This document shows, piece by piece, positions 8,243 to 18,132 of a DNA stretch of 59,564 bases. A program made the position numbers and the translations under genes. Location: contig JAAVAE010000027.1 of the NCBI GenBank assembly GCA_014804245.1, positions 1 to 59,564 on the forward strand, in the 5' to 3' direction. Each line of letters opens with the position of its first letter. Within the stretch, counting starts at the first letter, position 1. This DNA comes from Lachnospiraceae bacterium (GTDB lineage Bacteria > Bacillota > Clostridia > Lachnospirales > Lachnospiraceae). The notes beneath the pieces are model-generated. The model worked only from the letters and a program-made list of their open reading frames with translations. It was not told the DNA's origin and did no database searches.

Positions 8243-9603
8243 GGATAACGTATAATAGATTTCGCAAATTAATTTTATAAAAATAGACATAGTCTATAGC
8301 CGTTTGGTAGAATTAAGTCACCACAACAAAACCTACTAAAGGAGGCATAAACCATGTCTGATAACATTATACAACTAAACGAAGACTTAATAGCACGATC
8401 TGAAAGACCTTGTCCGCTCCAGTGTGGAAGAGACCCTCAATGCCCTGCTCGATAAAGAAGCAGATGAACTTGTAAATGCCCAGAAATATGAACGTTCCAG
8501 TGACCGTCAGGGCTACCGTTCCGGTCATTATAAAAGGAATTTCCAGACCACTGCCGGAGAAGTGGAACTGAAAGTCCCCAAACTCAAAGGTGTGCCTTTT
8601 GAGACTGCCATCATCGAACGCTATCGCCGCAGGGAATCCTCTGTGGAAGAAGCCCTGATCGAAATGTATCTGGCAGGGGTATCCGTACGTCGTGTAGAAG
8701 ATATTACGGAAGCTTTATGGGGGACCAAAGTATCTCCTGGCACAATCAGCAACCTCAACAAAAAGGCTTATGAACACATCGAAACATGGCGCAGCCGACC
8801 GCTTTCCGTCAGCTATCCTTATGTCTATGTAGGCGGTGTTTACTTAAAACGCAGCTGGGGCGGGGAAATCCAGAATGTCTCCATTCTTGTTGCCATTGGT
8901 GTAAACAGTGACGGATTCCGGGAGATTATTGGAGCAGCGGAGGGCATGAAAGAAGACAAGGAAAGCTGGCATTCTTTCTTTGTATGGCTGAAGGAAAGAG
9001 GGCTCACCGGTGTCCGGCTTATCATCGGGGACAGGAATCTAGGGATGCTTGAAACCATACCGGAAGTGTTCCCAGATGCACGATATCAGCGCTGCACAGT
9101 CCATTTTTACCGGAATATCTTCTCAGTTACGCCGCGCAATAAGATGAAATCAGTTGCCATGATGCTGAAAGCCATCCACGCACAGGAAAGTAAAGAAGCT
9201 GCCCGTGAGAAAGCCCGCCAGGTAACAGAAAAGCTAAAAGAGATGAAGCTCTCTTCTGCATCAAAAAAGCTTCAGGATGGCATAGAGGAAACCATTACTT
9301 ATATGGATTTTCCTACACAGCACTGGCGCCGGATACGGACAAACAACACCATCAAGAGGCTAACCCGTGAGATCAAACGCCGAACAAAGGCGATTGGCGC
9401 CTTTCCGGATGGACAGAGTGCCCTGATGCTGGTATGTGCCAGACTGCGCCATGTGGCTGGAACCCAATGGGGGACACGCCGCTACATGAACATGGAACAT
9501 CTCACCAAAGCGGAAGATGAGGCATTGTCTGATATCATAGCCGGCTGACTGCCGGCTACCAAACGGCTGGAATTATATTTGCGAAAAAATCTTGACACTA
9601 TCC
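8243..9603 (+). mobile_element. IS256-family insertion sequence (decayed)
   Basis: An IS256-type transposase is flanked by imperfect terminal inverted repeats of about 27 bases. Each starts GGATA at its outer end and ends TTTCGCAAAT. A second internal inverted pair, AGCCGTTTGGTAG/CTACCAAACGGCT, lies closer to the gene. The flanking 8-base sequences do not match, so there is no visible target duplication. The transposase is frameshifted. Confidence 0.75.
8354..9548 (+). pseudogene. IS256-family (mutator-type) transposase, frameshifted
   Basis: The natural start at 8354 (MSDNIIQLNEDLI, with GGAGG upstream) goes out of frame near 8392-8400, apparently by loss of two bases. It stops near 8452. 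The remaining 374 codons continue in another frame (8424-9548) and keep the mutator DDE core: SYPYVYVGGVYLKRSWGG, VRLIIGDRN and the C-terminal TKAIGAFPDGQSALMLV. In the first catalytic segment, YVYVGGVYLK has glycine where the family has aspartate (DA/GxY). Both the frameshift and this change suggest an inactive copy. Confidence 0.8.
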
Positions 9604-9610
9604 CTCTGCC

Positions 9611-9708
9611 ATGGAAACTGGATAGAAATCCAGCGCAAAAACGAATACCTACAAATGCTCCGGGCAATTCTGGAACAAAACGGAATCGACTATCCGGAAG
9701 AGATATGA
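9611..9708 (+). pseudogene. Possible 3' gene remnant after the insertion sequence
   Basis: A short open stretch reads HGNWIEIQRKNEYLQMLRAI, then about 13 more residues ending GIDYPEEI and a stop. It looks like the C-terminus of a helical protein cut by the adjacent insertion sequence. No start codon or family is visible. Confidence is low. Confidence 0.3.
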
Positions 9709-9742
9709 TAAAAACATCTATAAGTAAAGGGTCTGGTTTTGT

Positions 9743-9875
9743 CCAGACCCTCAAACTATCCCCTCAGGTTTGCCCCTCATGAAAGACTCTCACGAAGAAC
9801 CCTCAAAAACTATACTGTTTTTTTACTCAGCCCCTCACGAAAAACCCTAAAATAGATTGGCAAACCCTCAAAAAC
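9743..9875. repeat. Cluster of CCCTCA-containing short repeats
   Basis: At least five copies of a (A)CCCTCA(AAAACT) motif occur in about 130 bases. Two of them share the longer form ACCCTCAAAAACT (near 9801 and 9863). A hairpin with GGGTCTGG arms lies at the left edge. The stretch sits downstream of the TPR gene; its function is unknown. Confidence 0.4.
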
Positions 9876-9909
9876 TTTGATTATCCGAAAATCACCTTCC
9901 ACAACAATA

Positions 9910-11706
9910 CTATCTATCTAATATATGTTCATATTCGACAAGTAACCCTTCTGCTACATCAGAAATATTTTTGTTACCCTTTTTAGAAGATTTTTGAATA
10001 CTTAATATTTTTTCTCTTATAAAGTCTATTTTATGGCAATTATCATCATCCATTAGCAATAAATCCAATTCGCAAAATAACAGTTGACAGGTATATTTAT
10101 ATTTTTCATAGTTAATTTGACTGGATATTATTTCTAATTTATTGCGCAAATTATCTATGTCAATGAACATATCTGGATTTTGTCCAAGTTTTAATGCTTC
10201 TATATATAAATATAATTGTAATATATATGTCCTAAATAATAATGAATTTTGCGGATTATAGTTTACTTTACCTATGATTTCATTTGTCAAATCCATACAC
10301 TTTTCGAAATATTTTTCTTCAACAGATAAGCAATATATTGTCTCATACGCAGAGGCAATATCCAGTTTTGTATTTAAAATTTCATATTGATACTTTGATG
10401 CATTATCTGCTTCGTATAAGCTTATCCCAATCTCATAAAATGCAATTGCTTTTTTTGCATTTTTCATCTTATCATTAAAATCATATTGAAATGACATACC
10501 AGTATTAATATTTGACATTGCTAACAACTCATTATTTTTCTTGACATAATTCATATCTAATACATATTCATATAATTCTTGGGCTGTTTTCATATATTTG
10601 GCATCAATTTTTTCTGCTTTATGGTAAAAAAGTCTTGCCATGTTGTGAACCAATACGTATAACATTTCTTCTGTCAGATTACATTCACAGCAACATATAA
10701 ACATCATTATAGATTCTGAAATTTGTAAATATTCAGACACCTCATTCATTGATACTTCATCACACATATCCATATAATTTCTTGCTATATGAATTAATGT
10801 TTCATAATAATATAGCTGTTCTTCATCTTTAATATATATTGCAACCTTTTCAAAATACTCATTAGATTTATTATAATTATCAATTTTGTTTTCTTTTTGC
10901 CCTATAAATATATACGTTAATGCAATATTTCTAAAAAGCAATACTACATCATCTTTTTGATAATCGCATATTTTTTCGGCTTTAAGAAACCAGATCAGTG
11001 CTTTTTTATATCTATCCACATCATTCAATTGCGAATAACAAAATCCAATCTTAAAATAACTAATGAATTTTGTGCGGTCATCGGCCCAGCAATTTACTTT
11101 TTTAAACTTCATAATGGCAGATTCATAATCTCCATTTTCTACATCTTCCATTGCATTCTTAAATTCAGATATATTTTTTTCATTAATTAAGTCAGTTTCT
11201 TTTCTTTTCCATTCTTCCTCCATATTTTTATGCGTAATTTTTATCTGCTTAATCTCATCTAAAATTTGCTTTTGACCTCTTTGTAAATCATCGATTTTGT
11301 CAATATAAAAGCTTTTATAAATTATGTCAAATTCTGGCAACTTAATGCATTGTATTATGCACTTAATCCATTGATTTTCTATATCACTACCATAATAACC
11401 ATCATAATCTTTCCCTAGTAATTTACATAATATTCTATCTGTGCTAATTTCATCTTGAATATCATCTAATACAAATTCCTCATCTTTTAACTCTCTACGT
11501 ACAGAAGCAGCATCAAATTCCCATCCCATTTTTTTACACAAAACTTCCAATGTTTTTTCATAAAACTCAAACCACTTTTCTTTTTCAATTAAATTATTTT
11601 GTAAAAATGAGGGTATTTTATCTAGTACTTTACCACCTAAATATTGCATAAAAAATTGAATTCCATATGTACTTACAATAAATCCAATAAAATTGTCTAA
11701 AATCAT
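9910..11706 (-). CDS. TPR-rich protein of unknown function
   Basis: This 598-residue protein is AT-rich like its neighbours. It starts with a hydrophobic segment (ILDNFIGFIVSTYGIQFFMQ, about residues 2-21). An alpha-helical domain follows, then a coiled coil (about 150-190). From about residue 180 onward there are repeated helical pairs of the TPR type, for example SAIMKFKKVNCWADDRTKF and KKALIWFLKAEKICDYQ. No enzyme motif is visible. It is translationally coupled to a 67-residue protein (four-base overlap). The setting, among toxin-antitoxin and mobile elements, would fit a defence or regulatory module, but that is inference only. Confidence 0.65.
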   Translation of the reverse strand: MILDNFIGFIVSTYGIQFFMQYLGGKVLDKIPSFLQNNLIEKEKWFEFYEKTLEVLCKKMGWEFDAASVRRELKDEEFVLDDIQDEISTDRILCKLLGKDYDGYYGSDIENQWIKCIIQCIKLPEFDIIYKSFYIDKIDDLQRGQKQILDEIKQIKITHKNMEEEWKRKETDLINEKNISEFKNAMEDVENGDYESAIMKFKKVNCWADDRTKFISYFKIGFCYSQLNDVDRYKKALIWFLKAEKICDYQKDDVVLLFRNIALTYIFIGQKENKIDNYNKSNEYFEKVAIYIKDEEQLYYYETLIHIARNYMDMCDEVSMNEVSEYLQISESIMMFICCCECNLTEEMLYVLVHNMARLFYHKAEKIDAKYMKTAQELYEYVLDMNYVKKNNELLAMSNINTGMSFQYDFNDKMKNAKKAIAFYEIGISLYEADNASKYQYEILNTKLDIASAYETIYCLSVEEKYFEKCMDLTNEIIGKVNYNPQNSLLFRTYILQLYLYIEALKLGQNPDMFIDIDNLRNKLEIISSQINYEKYKYTCQLLFCELDLLLMDDDNCHKIDFIREKILSIQKSSKKGNKNISDVAEGLLVEYEHILDR

Positions 11707-11906
11707 ATAATTTCCTCTTTCGAATCAACAATTATTCTATTGCCACTCCAAAACAAATATCCACTTTTTTTCATTTGTTCATAAGTACCCAATGTATCAT
11801 TCTTATTTACAAGTTCCAATGATTTATCATAATCCTTTCCCAATATAAGCAGATTCATTCTCACAGCATGCAAATAATTCTCATACCATTCCCACTCAGA
11901 ATTCAT
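11703..11906 (-). CDS. Small protein coupled to the TPR gene
   Basis: This 67-residue protein (MNSEWEWYENYLHAVRM...) ends with a four-base overlap on the TPR gene start, so the two are translated together. I chose the internal ATG at 11906 because the longer frame upstream (to 12089) runs through short TTTTGCCA repeats and does not look coding. The sequence is mixed helical with no recognised family. Confidence 0.5.
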   Translation of the reverse strand: MNSEWEWYENYLHAVRMNLLILGKDYDKSLELVNKNDTLGTYEQMKKSGYLFWSGNRIIVDSKEEII

Positions 11907-11946
11907 AGATAACTCCCGAATTGTAGAACGTGATACTATAGGATTT

Positions 11947-12042
11947 GGCGAAACTACCGGCTTTTGCCAGATTGTATGGGGTTTTGCCAAATCGTATGAG
12001 GTTTTGCCAAAAGGTTTATACTTTTTGGCAAAAGAACCCCAG
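11947..12042. repeat. TTTTGCCA(AAT) short tandem-like repeats
   Basis: Several copies of a degenerate unit of about 20 bases built on GTTTTGCCAAATCGTATG occur in a row, with an inverted TTTTTGGCAAAAG at the right. Similar units (CTTTTGCCAAATTG, CTTTCGCCAAATCG) recur near 14860 and 14985. The two clusters bracket the 12.0-14.9 kb genes and may be the edges of an inserted segment. The stretch 12090-12389 shows no gene. Confidence 0.4.
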
Positions 12043-12389
12043 AACAGGAGTTCACCCACTCTCGAATGTAAAAACCGCCATAAAAACACAAGAAAATAGT
12101 GTATCTTTCAGACATATGTAATGCCAAGGATGCTGTATTTACGGGCTTTGTGGGCTTTTCACAACTTTATCCACCGGAAACTAAGACACCTTTGAGTGCT
12201 AAGGTTATTGCTCTTATTCTATACTTTTCATACAGTAAAACCTTACTTGTCATTAATAACTTTATTTCTGAAAAATTCATTTTCAAGACATAGAAATTCG
12301 CAGTATTATTCATCGCTTATAGCAATTCATATACACTGCGATTTCTTTGTAGCTAATTTGATTATATAAAATATTCTTACAACATATCA

Positions 12390-12563
12390 CTATTTACTTA
12401 ATTTTAATGCACGCCCTCCTTCTTCCGAATCATCGTAATATTTGCTTTTTAAATCATCACTAATAAATTGCAAATTCTCACGTAATTCTTGTTTTGTTTC
12501 TGATTCATTAATGAGTACATTGTACGCAAGCATATCCGCTTGGGTTACTGGTTTATACGGCAT
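12390..12563 (-). CDS. Small hypothetical protein
   Basis: This 57-residue protein (MPYKPVTQADMLAYNVLINE...) has an AGGAGCG ribosome binding site about 8 bases upstream of the ATG at 12563. It is hydrophilic and helical, and is followed by no other gene for 290 bases. It lies 22 bases after the HExxH gene, so it is probably the last gene of that operon. It has no recognised family. Confidence 0.5.
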   Translation of the reverse strand: MPYKPVTQADMLAYNVLINESETKQELRENLQFISDDLKSKYYDDSEEGGRALKLSK

Positions 12564-12584
12564 AGTAAACGCTCCTTTCATGAA

Positions 12585-14042
12585 TTAATTATTAATTAAA
12601 TTAATATTACACCTTCCAATAACACTATCAACTTGTAAAATACTTTTTACTACTGATTCATATACTTGCTTATCACCTTTTTCTGTAAAAAAGAAATCAT
12701 CTTTTTTTGAATCATCATATAATATATAATTCAATTTTTTTTGAACAATATCATCTATAAATGAATCTAATCCTCCCCTTCTTTGTACTGTAAAAAATAT
12801 CTCATTACCTTTTCCCTTAACAAAGATACATGCAATATCTTCATTTATAAAAAAAGCGAATACAGGTGGAATAGATTCACATTGATATTTAATATCATCT
12901 AAAAATACTTTATATCCACTCTGATAAAAATAAAATACACGTTTTTCGTTTAGTTTACTAAAATGCTCATGCATAAAAGCATAATCTTCTCCGTATACCA
13001 CGATAGGACCTGAAAATTTAATCCACATATCCTCAAAAAGATTCCAATTCAAATTTCCATAATAACGTTTTTTCTCCTCTATAAAATAGAACTGACAGTG
13101 AATTGCTTCGTAATAACCTAATAGTGCCAATACTGATGCATTCTGAAGCCATTCTTCAACTCTATAAAGCTGAAGCACCTCATAATTTTGTTCTTGAATT
13201 GGAATATCTGAATAATACATGTTTCCGAGTTGCTCTGATAATTCACCTCTTTTTGTATACATACATTTTGCTTTAAAGGCCTGCCTAATAGTCTGATCAT
13301 TCGGAAAAACCTTATACATTACATTTTCAAAACTTTTATCCAATTCAATATATGAATGATATGTAATATCTTTTGCTTCTATTCCCGCTTCATTTAACAA
13401 ATCTTCATCCCTAATTTTATTAATCTTTTTGCATTGAATAAGTTTGCAAAACGCATCAACCAATTTTTCAAACCTAAAATCAGGATAATATTTGGATGGA
13501 TTTTCTTGAATTGCTTGAAATATGCTTTCTTCCGTTTTCCATTTTTCAGCTCTTATGTCCATCAAATCTGTCGCCAACGCTAATAAAGATATTTTCCGAG
13601 CATAATATCTAAGTTTTTTATATGGTAATTTCATATTCAAAAACAAATCAAAATATTTTGTACAGTATATTTGATAATATAAACCCTCTAATAATTCCTC
13701 ATATCTTTTTCGATTTCTGAATTTGGCAAATAACAATTGATATATCGTTGCATCACTTTCAAACGTTGATTCTGCGGCTTCCATCATAACTTTTGCTATA
13801 TTTTGATGATATTGTAATCTCATTAAAGAATGATCAGCCCTCATTAATTGCCTTTGCATATATAGCATATTTCCCCAGTAAGTTGCTTTCGTAAGAAAAA
13901 TATGTTCGTATTCATGTAATCGAGTTATTTCATCTAACTCTGCTCCAATAGGAACCGATATATAATCATCTACGAGGTATACTCCAGACTCCATCCCTCT
14001 CTTACTGCTTCCTTTTCCATTCATAATATTTACACCATGCAT
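12585..14042 (-). CDS. Putative HExxH metalloprotein of unknown function
   Basis: This 485-residue protein contains HEYEH at residues 43-47, a zinc-protease-type HExxH motif in a helix (LDEITRLHEYEHIFL). Mostly helical sequence follows to about residue 330, then a C-terminal alpha/beta part. No third zinc ligand is obvious, so enzymatic activity is not certain. The frame overlaps the end of the upstream 143-residue gene by 41 bases, or by 23 if the start is the ATG at 14024. That indicates a coupled pair. The base composition is very AT-rich, as in the neighbouring TPR gene. Confidence 0.6.
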   Translation of the reverse strand: MHGVNIMNGKGSSKRGMESGVYLVDDYISVPIGAELDEITRLHEYEHIFLTKATYWGNMLYMQRQLMRADHSLMRLQYHQNIAKVMMEAAESTFESDATIYQLLFAKFRNRKRYEELLEGLYYQIYCTKYFDLFLNMKLPYKKLRYYARKISLLALATDLMDIRAEKWKTEESIFQAIQENPSKYYPDFRFEKLVDAFCKLIQCKKINKIRDEDLLNEAGIEAKDITYHSYIELDKSFENVMYKVFPNDQTIRQAFKAKCMYTKRGELSEQLGNMYYSDIPIQEQNYEVLQLYRVEEWLQNASVLALLGYYEAIHCQFYFIEEKKRYYGNLNWNLFEDMWIKFSGPIVVYGEDYAFMHEHFSKLNEKRVFYFYQSGYKVFLDDIKYQCESIPPVFAFFINEDIACIFVKGKGNEIFFTVQRRGGLDSFIDDIVQKKLNYILYDDSKKDDFFFTEKGDKQVYESVVKSILQVDSVIGRCNINLINN

Positions 14043-14433
14043 CTATTCCCATTTTAGATACTTCTAATAGCACAAAAGAGATAAACACTGATAATACTGA
14101 ATTATCAGGAGAAACTATTGTTGTTAATTGTTCTGCAATAAGGACTACTCCTATTTGGGAAAAAATGTCTATTTGACCTCGGAATTTTTTATCTTTTATT
14201 TTTTCATAAATTGTATCATATATGGCATTTAAAAATTCTGGATATTCACCTTTAAAAGCATATATTATATTATCTTTTTCTATGTTAACCGCAAAATAAA
14301 GTATTAACCTATCATATTCTACTGGATCCATATCCTCATCTGTAATTAATTTTTTCCATTCTGACACTTTAAAAGTATTGATATTACTATCCTTTAAAAA
14401 TTGTTCACACTCTTCAATATATCCATTCATCAT
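14002..14433 (-). CDS. Hypothetical protein, partner of the HExxH gene
   Basis: This 143-residue protein is mostly helical with a C-terminal hydrophobic stretch (QIGVVLIAEQLTTIVS and VLSVFISFVLLEVS) that may insert in the membrane or pack as a hydrophobic core. AAGGA precedes the ATG. It overlaps the HExxH gene start, so the two are one operon. No family is recognised. The gap 14434-15273 after it, on its upstream side, holds only a hairpin (AGGCATA/TATGCCT near 14691-14722), TTTTGCCA-type repeats and the terminator at 15156. Confidence 0.55.
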   Translation of the reverse strand: MMNGYIEECEQFLKDSNINTFKVSEWKKLITDEDMDPVEYDRLILYFAVNIEKDNIIYAFKGEYPEFLNAIYDTIYEKIKDKKFRGQIDIFSQIGVVLIAEQLTTIVSPDNSVLSVFISFVLLEVSKMGIDAWCKYYEWKRKQ

Positions 14434-15155
14434 GTATTATTCCTTCTTCTAAACAGAAATATAATAATCAGAAAATCTTTCGTATCATTTATAAACCAAA
14501 TAGATTAACCCAAACTCGTGAAAGAACAAAACGTATCAAATTTGTACAAAATTTGCCATGTATAATACTTAAATTTCAATACTGGTAACTTGTATACTAC
14601 TATAATAAAATAATATCTTTGATGGATGAATATGTAAATAACCCCATTGGTCCTCCAGGCATAACCTATAGTTCCTCAAAATTGTTAAAAAGGCATACCA
14701 GACTTTTATATCCGATATGCCTTACATCTCTAACACCAAAATACAATAAATTACAAATTTTGCAAATCTTTCAGTTAAAAACCACAATATCCTATTCCTT
14801 TTTACTTTTCCACTATATACAATCTCGGAAACCCCTGACTTTTGCCGGAAAGTATACTTTTGCCAAATTGTGTCAATCGCCATGTTATCAGCGGTATCAA
14901 AAAAGCCCAAAAAGAGAGGCTCACCAGTCGCCCCGGTGAACCCCTCCAAGCCTGAAAGCCCTTGATTTCAAGCCATTTCTCTATACTTTCGCCAAATCGT
15001 TCAAATGTCGTAGGGCACGGAATTTTTTTCTATATAGGGCAATTTGTTTTATCCTCTTCGGCTAGCGCCTTAACTGCCCCTACTCCATGGTGATACTAAT
15101 GCAGAATGTTTCAAAAATCCAGTGTTTATGCAAGGGAGGGGATAGTCCAAAGGAC

Positions 15156-15197
15156 AAAAATAAGACCCTGCATCCTTAAATGCAAGGTCTTATTTTT
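15156..15197 (-). terminator. Bidirectional terminator downstream of ppdK
   Basis: A strong hairpin (AATAAGACC...TGCAT / ATGCA...GGTCTTATT, six-base loop) is flanked by A-run and T-run, so it can act in both directions. It ends the ppdK transcript about 75 bases past its stop codon. Confidence 0.85.
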
Positions 15198-15273
15198 CTA
15201 TGGCGGGGGCTATGTGAGTTTGCCCTTTCCAAAATAAATTACATTGCCCTACGACATCAAAATTCCTATGGCA

Positions 15274-17892
15274 TCAATTATTTATAGCCGCCTGTGCCGC
15301 TGCCAATCTTGCAATCGGTACTCTAAACGGAGAACAGGACACATAGGTCAGTCCAACCTTATGGCAGAACTCGATTGAAGAAGGATCTCCTCCATGTTCG
15401 CCGCAGATACCCATCTTGATATCCGGTCTGGTCTTTCTGCCTTTTTCAGCCGCCATCTGTACCAGCTGTCCTACGCCGCTTTGATCCAGTCTTGCAAAAG
15501 GATCGGATTCGTAAATTTTCTTCTTATAGTACTCCCCAAGGAATTTACCAGAGTCATCTCTTGAGAAACCAAAGGTCATCTGGGTCAAATCATTGGTACC
15601 GAATGAGAAGAACTCTGCCTCCTCAGCAATCTCATCTGCCAGAAGCGCTGCTCTTGGAATCTCAATCATGGTTCCGATATGATAAGTGATGTCAGAGTTC
15701 TTTTCTTTCTTAACCTGCTCTGCAGTTTCAACTACCACATCCTTAACGTATTTCAATTCCTTCTTCTCGCCTACCAGCGGAATCATGATTTCAGGAACAA
15801 CGTCAAATCCTTTTTCATTTTTGACTTCAATCGCTGCTTCCATCACTGCGCGTGTCTGCATCTTTGCAATTTCAGGATAAGTTACTGCCAGACGGCATCC
15901 TCTGTGTCCCATCATAGGATTGAATTCATGAAGGGAATCGCATACTTCCTGAACCTGCTCTGCAGTCATCATCATCTTAACTGCAAGATCATCAATATCT
16001 CCCTGGTCAGTGGGAACAAATTCATGAAGCGGAGGATCAAGGAAACGGATTGTAACAGGTCTTCCTTCCATCACTTCGTAGAGTGCCTTAAAGTCTCCCT
16101 TCTGATAAGGAATCAGATCGTTTAATGCTTTTTCTCTTTCCTGAACAGTTCTTGCAAGAATCATCTGACGAATCTTAGGAATCCTGTCCGGTTCAAAGAA
16201 CATATGCTCTGTACGGCAAAGACCAATACCTTCTGCTCCGTATTTCACTGCATTTGCTGCATCTGCCGGTGTATCTGCATTGGTGCGTACTTTTAATTTA
16301 CGGAAAGAATCTGCCCATCCCATGATTCTCTCAAAGTTGCCGCTGATAGAAGCTTCCTGAGTCTTAATATCACCATTATAAATCTTGCCGGTAGAACCAT
16401 CCAGTGAAATATAATCACCTTCATTATATACATGTCCGCCGAGCATAAATACCTTATCCTCTTCGTTGATGGAAATCTCACCGCATCCTGATACACAGCA
16501 GGTACCCATACCACGTGCTACTACTGCTGCATGAGAAGTCATTCCGCCGCGGACGGTCAGTATTCCTTCTGCGGCATGCATTCCTTCAATGTCTTCAGGT
16601 GAAGTCTCCAGACGTACAAGTATGACTCTCTCACCTTTTTCATGAGCGTCCTTTGCTTCCTGTGCGGTAAAGTATACCTTACCTGCTGCCGCACCGGGTG
16701 AAGCGGGAAGCGCCTGTCCGATTACCTCGCCGCTCTTTAATGCTTCGGGGTCAAATGTGGGATGTAAGAGCTGATCCAAAGACTTCGCTTCAATACGAAC
16801 CACAGCTTCCTCAGGGGTAATCTTTCCTTCATCTACCAGATCACATGCAATCTGCAATGCTGCCTGGGCAGTACGTTTTCCGTTACGGGTCTGTAAAAAG
16901 AAGAGTTTGCCATTTTCAATGGTAAATTCCATATCCTGCATATCGCGATAATGGTTTTCAAGCTTATTAGCAATTTCAATAAACTGAGCATAGCATTCAG
17001 GCAGATCCTCTTCCAGTTTCGTGATTGGCTGAGGTGTCCTGATACCTGCAACTACGTCTTCGCCCTGAGCGTTGATCAGATACTCGCCATAAATTCCCTT
17101 TGCTCCAGTGGAGGGATTACGGGTAAACGCAACACCGGTTCCGGATGTATTTCCCATATTGCCAAATACCATCGCCTGTACATTTACAGCAGTTCCCCAA
17201 TCGCCGGGAATGTCGTTCATTCTGCGGTATACGATTGCTCTCTCATTGTCCCATGAGCGGAATACTGCTTTTACAGCTTCCATCAACTGAGTCTTGGGAT
17301 CCTGCGGGAAATCCTGTCCCATTTTATCATTATAGACTGCCTTGAATCTGACGATAACTTCTTTTAAATCATCTGCTGTCAGATCCGTATCAAATTTAAC
17401 ACCCTTTCCTTCCTTGATCTCATCTAATATCCTTTCAAAGAAAGACTTGGGAATCTCCATTACTACATCTGAAAACATTTGAATAAATCTTCTGTAAGAA
17501 TCGTATGCGAAACGCGGATTGCCGGTCTTAGCTGCAAATCCTTCCACAGCCACATCATTAAGACCTAAGTTTAAGATGGTATCCATCATACCTGGCATGG
17601 ATGCTCTTGCACCGGAACGGACAGATACGAGAAGCGGATTTTCTGTATCACCAAATTTCTTTCCCTGCTTTTCTTCCAGCTGGGATAACGCGGTGAAAAT
17701 CTGTTCTTTGATTTCATCTGAAATCTGTTTGCCTTTTGCGTAATAATCTGTACACGCTTCAGTCGTTACTGTGAAACCTTGAGGAATCGGCAGACCTAAA
17801 TTGGTCATTTCAGCCAGATTAGCACCCTTGCCGCCTAACAGGTTGCGCATATCGGCACTTCCCTCTTCAAAAGAATAAACCCATTTTGCCAT
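15274..17892 (-). CDS. ppdK: Pyruvate, phosphate dikinase
   Basis: This 872-residue enzyme interconverts pyruvate, ATP and Pi with PEP, AMP and PPi, and serves glycolysis or gluconeogenesis in clostridia. The N-terminal ATP-grasp domain starts with GGKGANLAEM (residues 20-29). The swivelling phosphohistidine domain has GGMTSHAAVVARGMG with catalytic His454. The C-terminal PEP/pyruvate TIM barrel ends with GICGEHGGDPSS. The length is the family standard and the gene looks intact. It stands alone between a terminator and its own 5' region. No PPDK regulatory protein gene is adjacent. Confidence 0.98.
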   Translation of the reverse strand: MAKWVYSFEEGSADMRNLLGGKGANLAEMTNLGLPIPQGFTVTTEACTDYYAKGKQISDEIKEQIFTALSQLEEKQGKKFGDTENPLLVSVRSGARASMPGMMDTILNLGLNDVAVEGFAAKTGNPRFAYDSYRRFIQMFSDVVMEIPKSFFERILDEIKEGKGVKFDTDLTADDLKEVIVRFKAVYNDKMGQDFPQDPKTQLMEAVKAVFRSWDNERAIVYRRMNDIPGDWGTAVNVQAMVFGNMGNTSGTGVAFTRNPSTGAKGIYGEYLINAQGEDVVAGIRTPQPITKLEEDLPECYAQFIEIANKLENHYRDMQDMEFTIENGKLFFLQTRNGKRTAQAALQIACDLVDEGKITPEEAVVRIEAKSLDQLLHPTFDPEALKSGEVIGQALPASPGAAAGKVYFTAQEAKDAHEKGERVILVRLETSPEDIEGMHAAEGILTVRGGMTSHAAVVARGMGTCCVSGCGEISINEEDKVFMLGGHVYNEGDYISLDGSTGKIYNGDIKTQEASISGNFERIMGWADSFRKLKVRTNADTPADAANAVKYGAEGIGLCRTEHMFFEPDRIPKIRQMILARTVQEREKALNDLIPYQKGDFKALYEVMEGRPVTIRFLDPPLHEFVPTDQGDIDDLAVKMMMTAEQVQEVCDSLHEFNPMMGHRGCRLAVTYPEIAKMQTRAVMEAAIEVKNEKGFDVVPEIMIPLVGEKKELKYVKDVVVETAEQVKKEKNSDITYHIGTMIEIPRAALLADEIAEEAEFFSFGTNDLTQMTFGFSRDDSGKFLGEYYKKKIYESDPFARLDQSGVGQLVQMAAEKGRKTRPDIKMGICGEHGGDPSSIEFCHKVGLTYVSCSPFRVPIARLAAAQAAINN

Positions 17893-18132
17893 ACTCTTTT
17901 TCTCCCTCTTTTATTTTTGGACAACAAAAAATGAAACACCCTGCACTCACCAAACTTATAATGTGTGTTTTCTACCCAAATGTGCTCCTCTAAATCTGCT
18001 ATCCTTTTCTAATAATTGGATAAAAACCCAACTTTATCCTTATTCGGATATTATAACATACCATTGTCTAACATGCACTATTTTTTTGAAAATTTCATCT
18101 GCTTTTTCATCATAATTGTTATAATTCTCGAT

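Noticed and set aside
12150-12175. DnaA-box-like TTATCCACC as a replication origin
   Set aside because: It is a single imperfect box with no cluster, no AT-rich unwinding repeats and no replication gene nearby.
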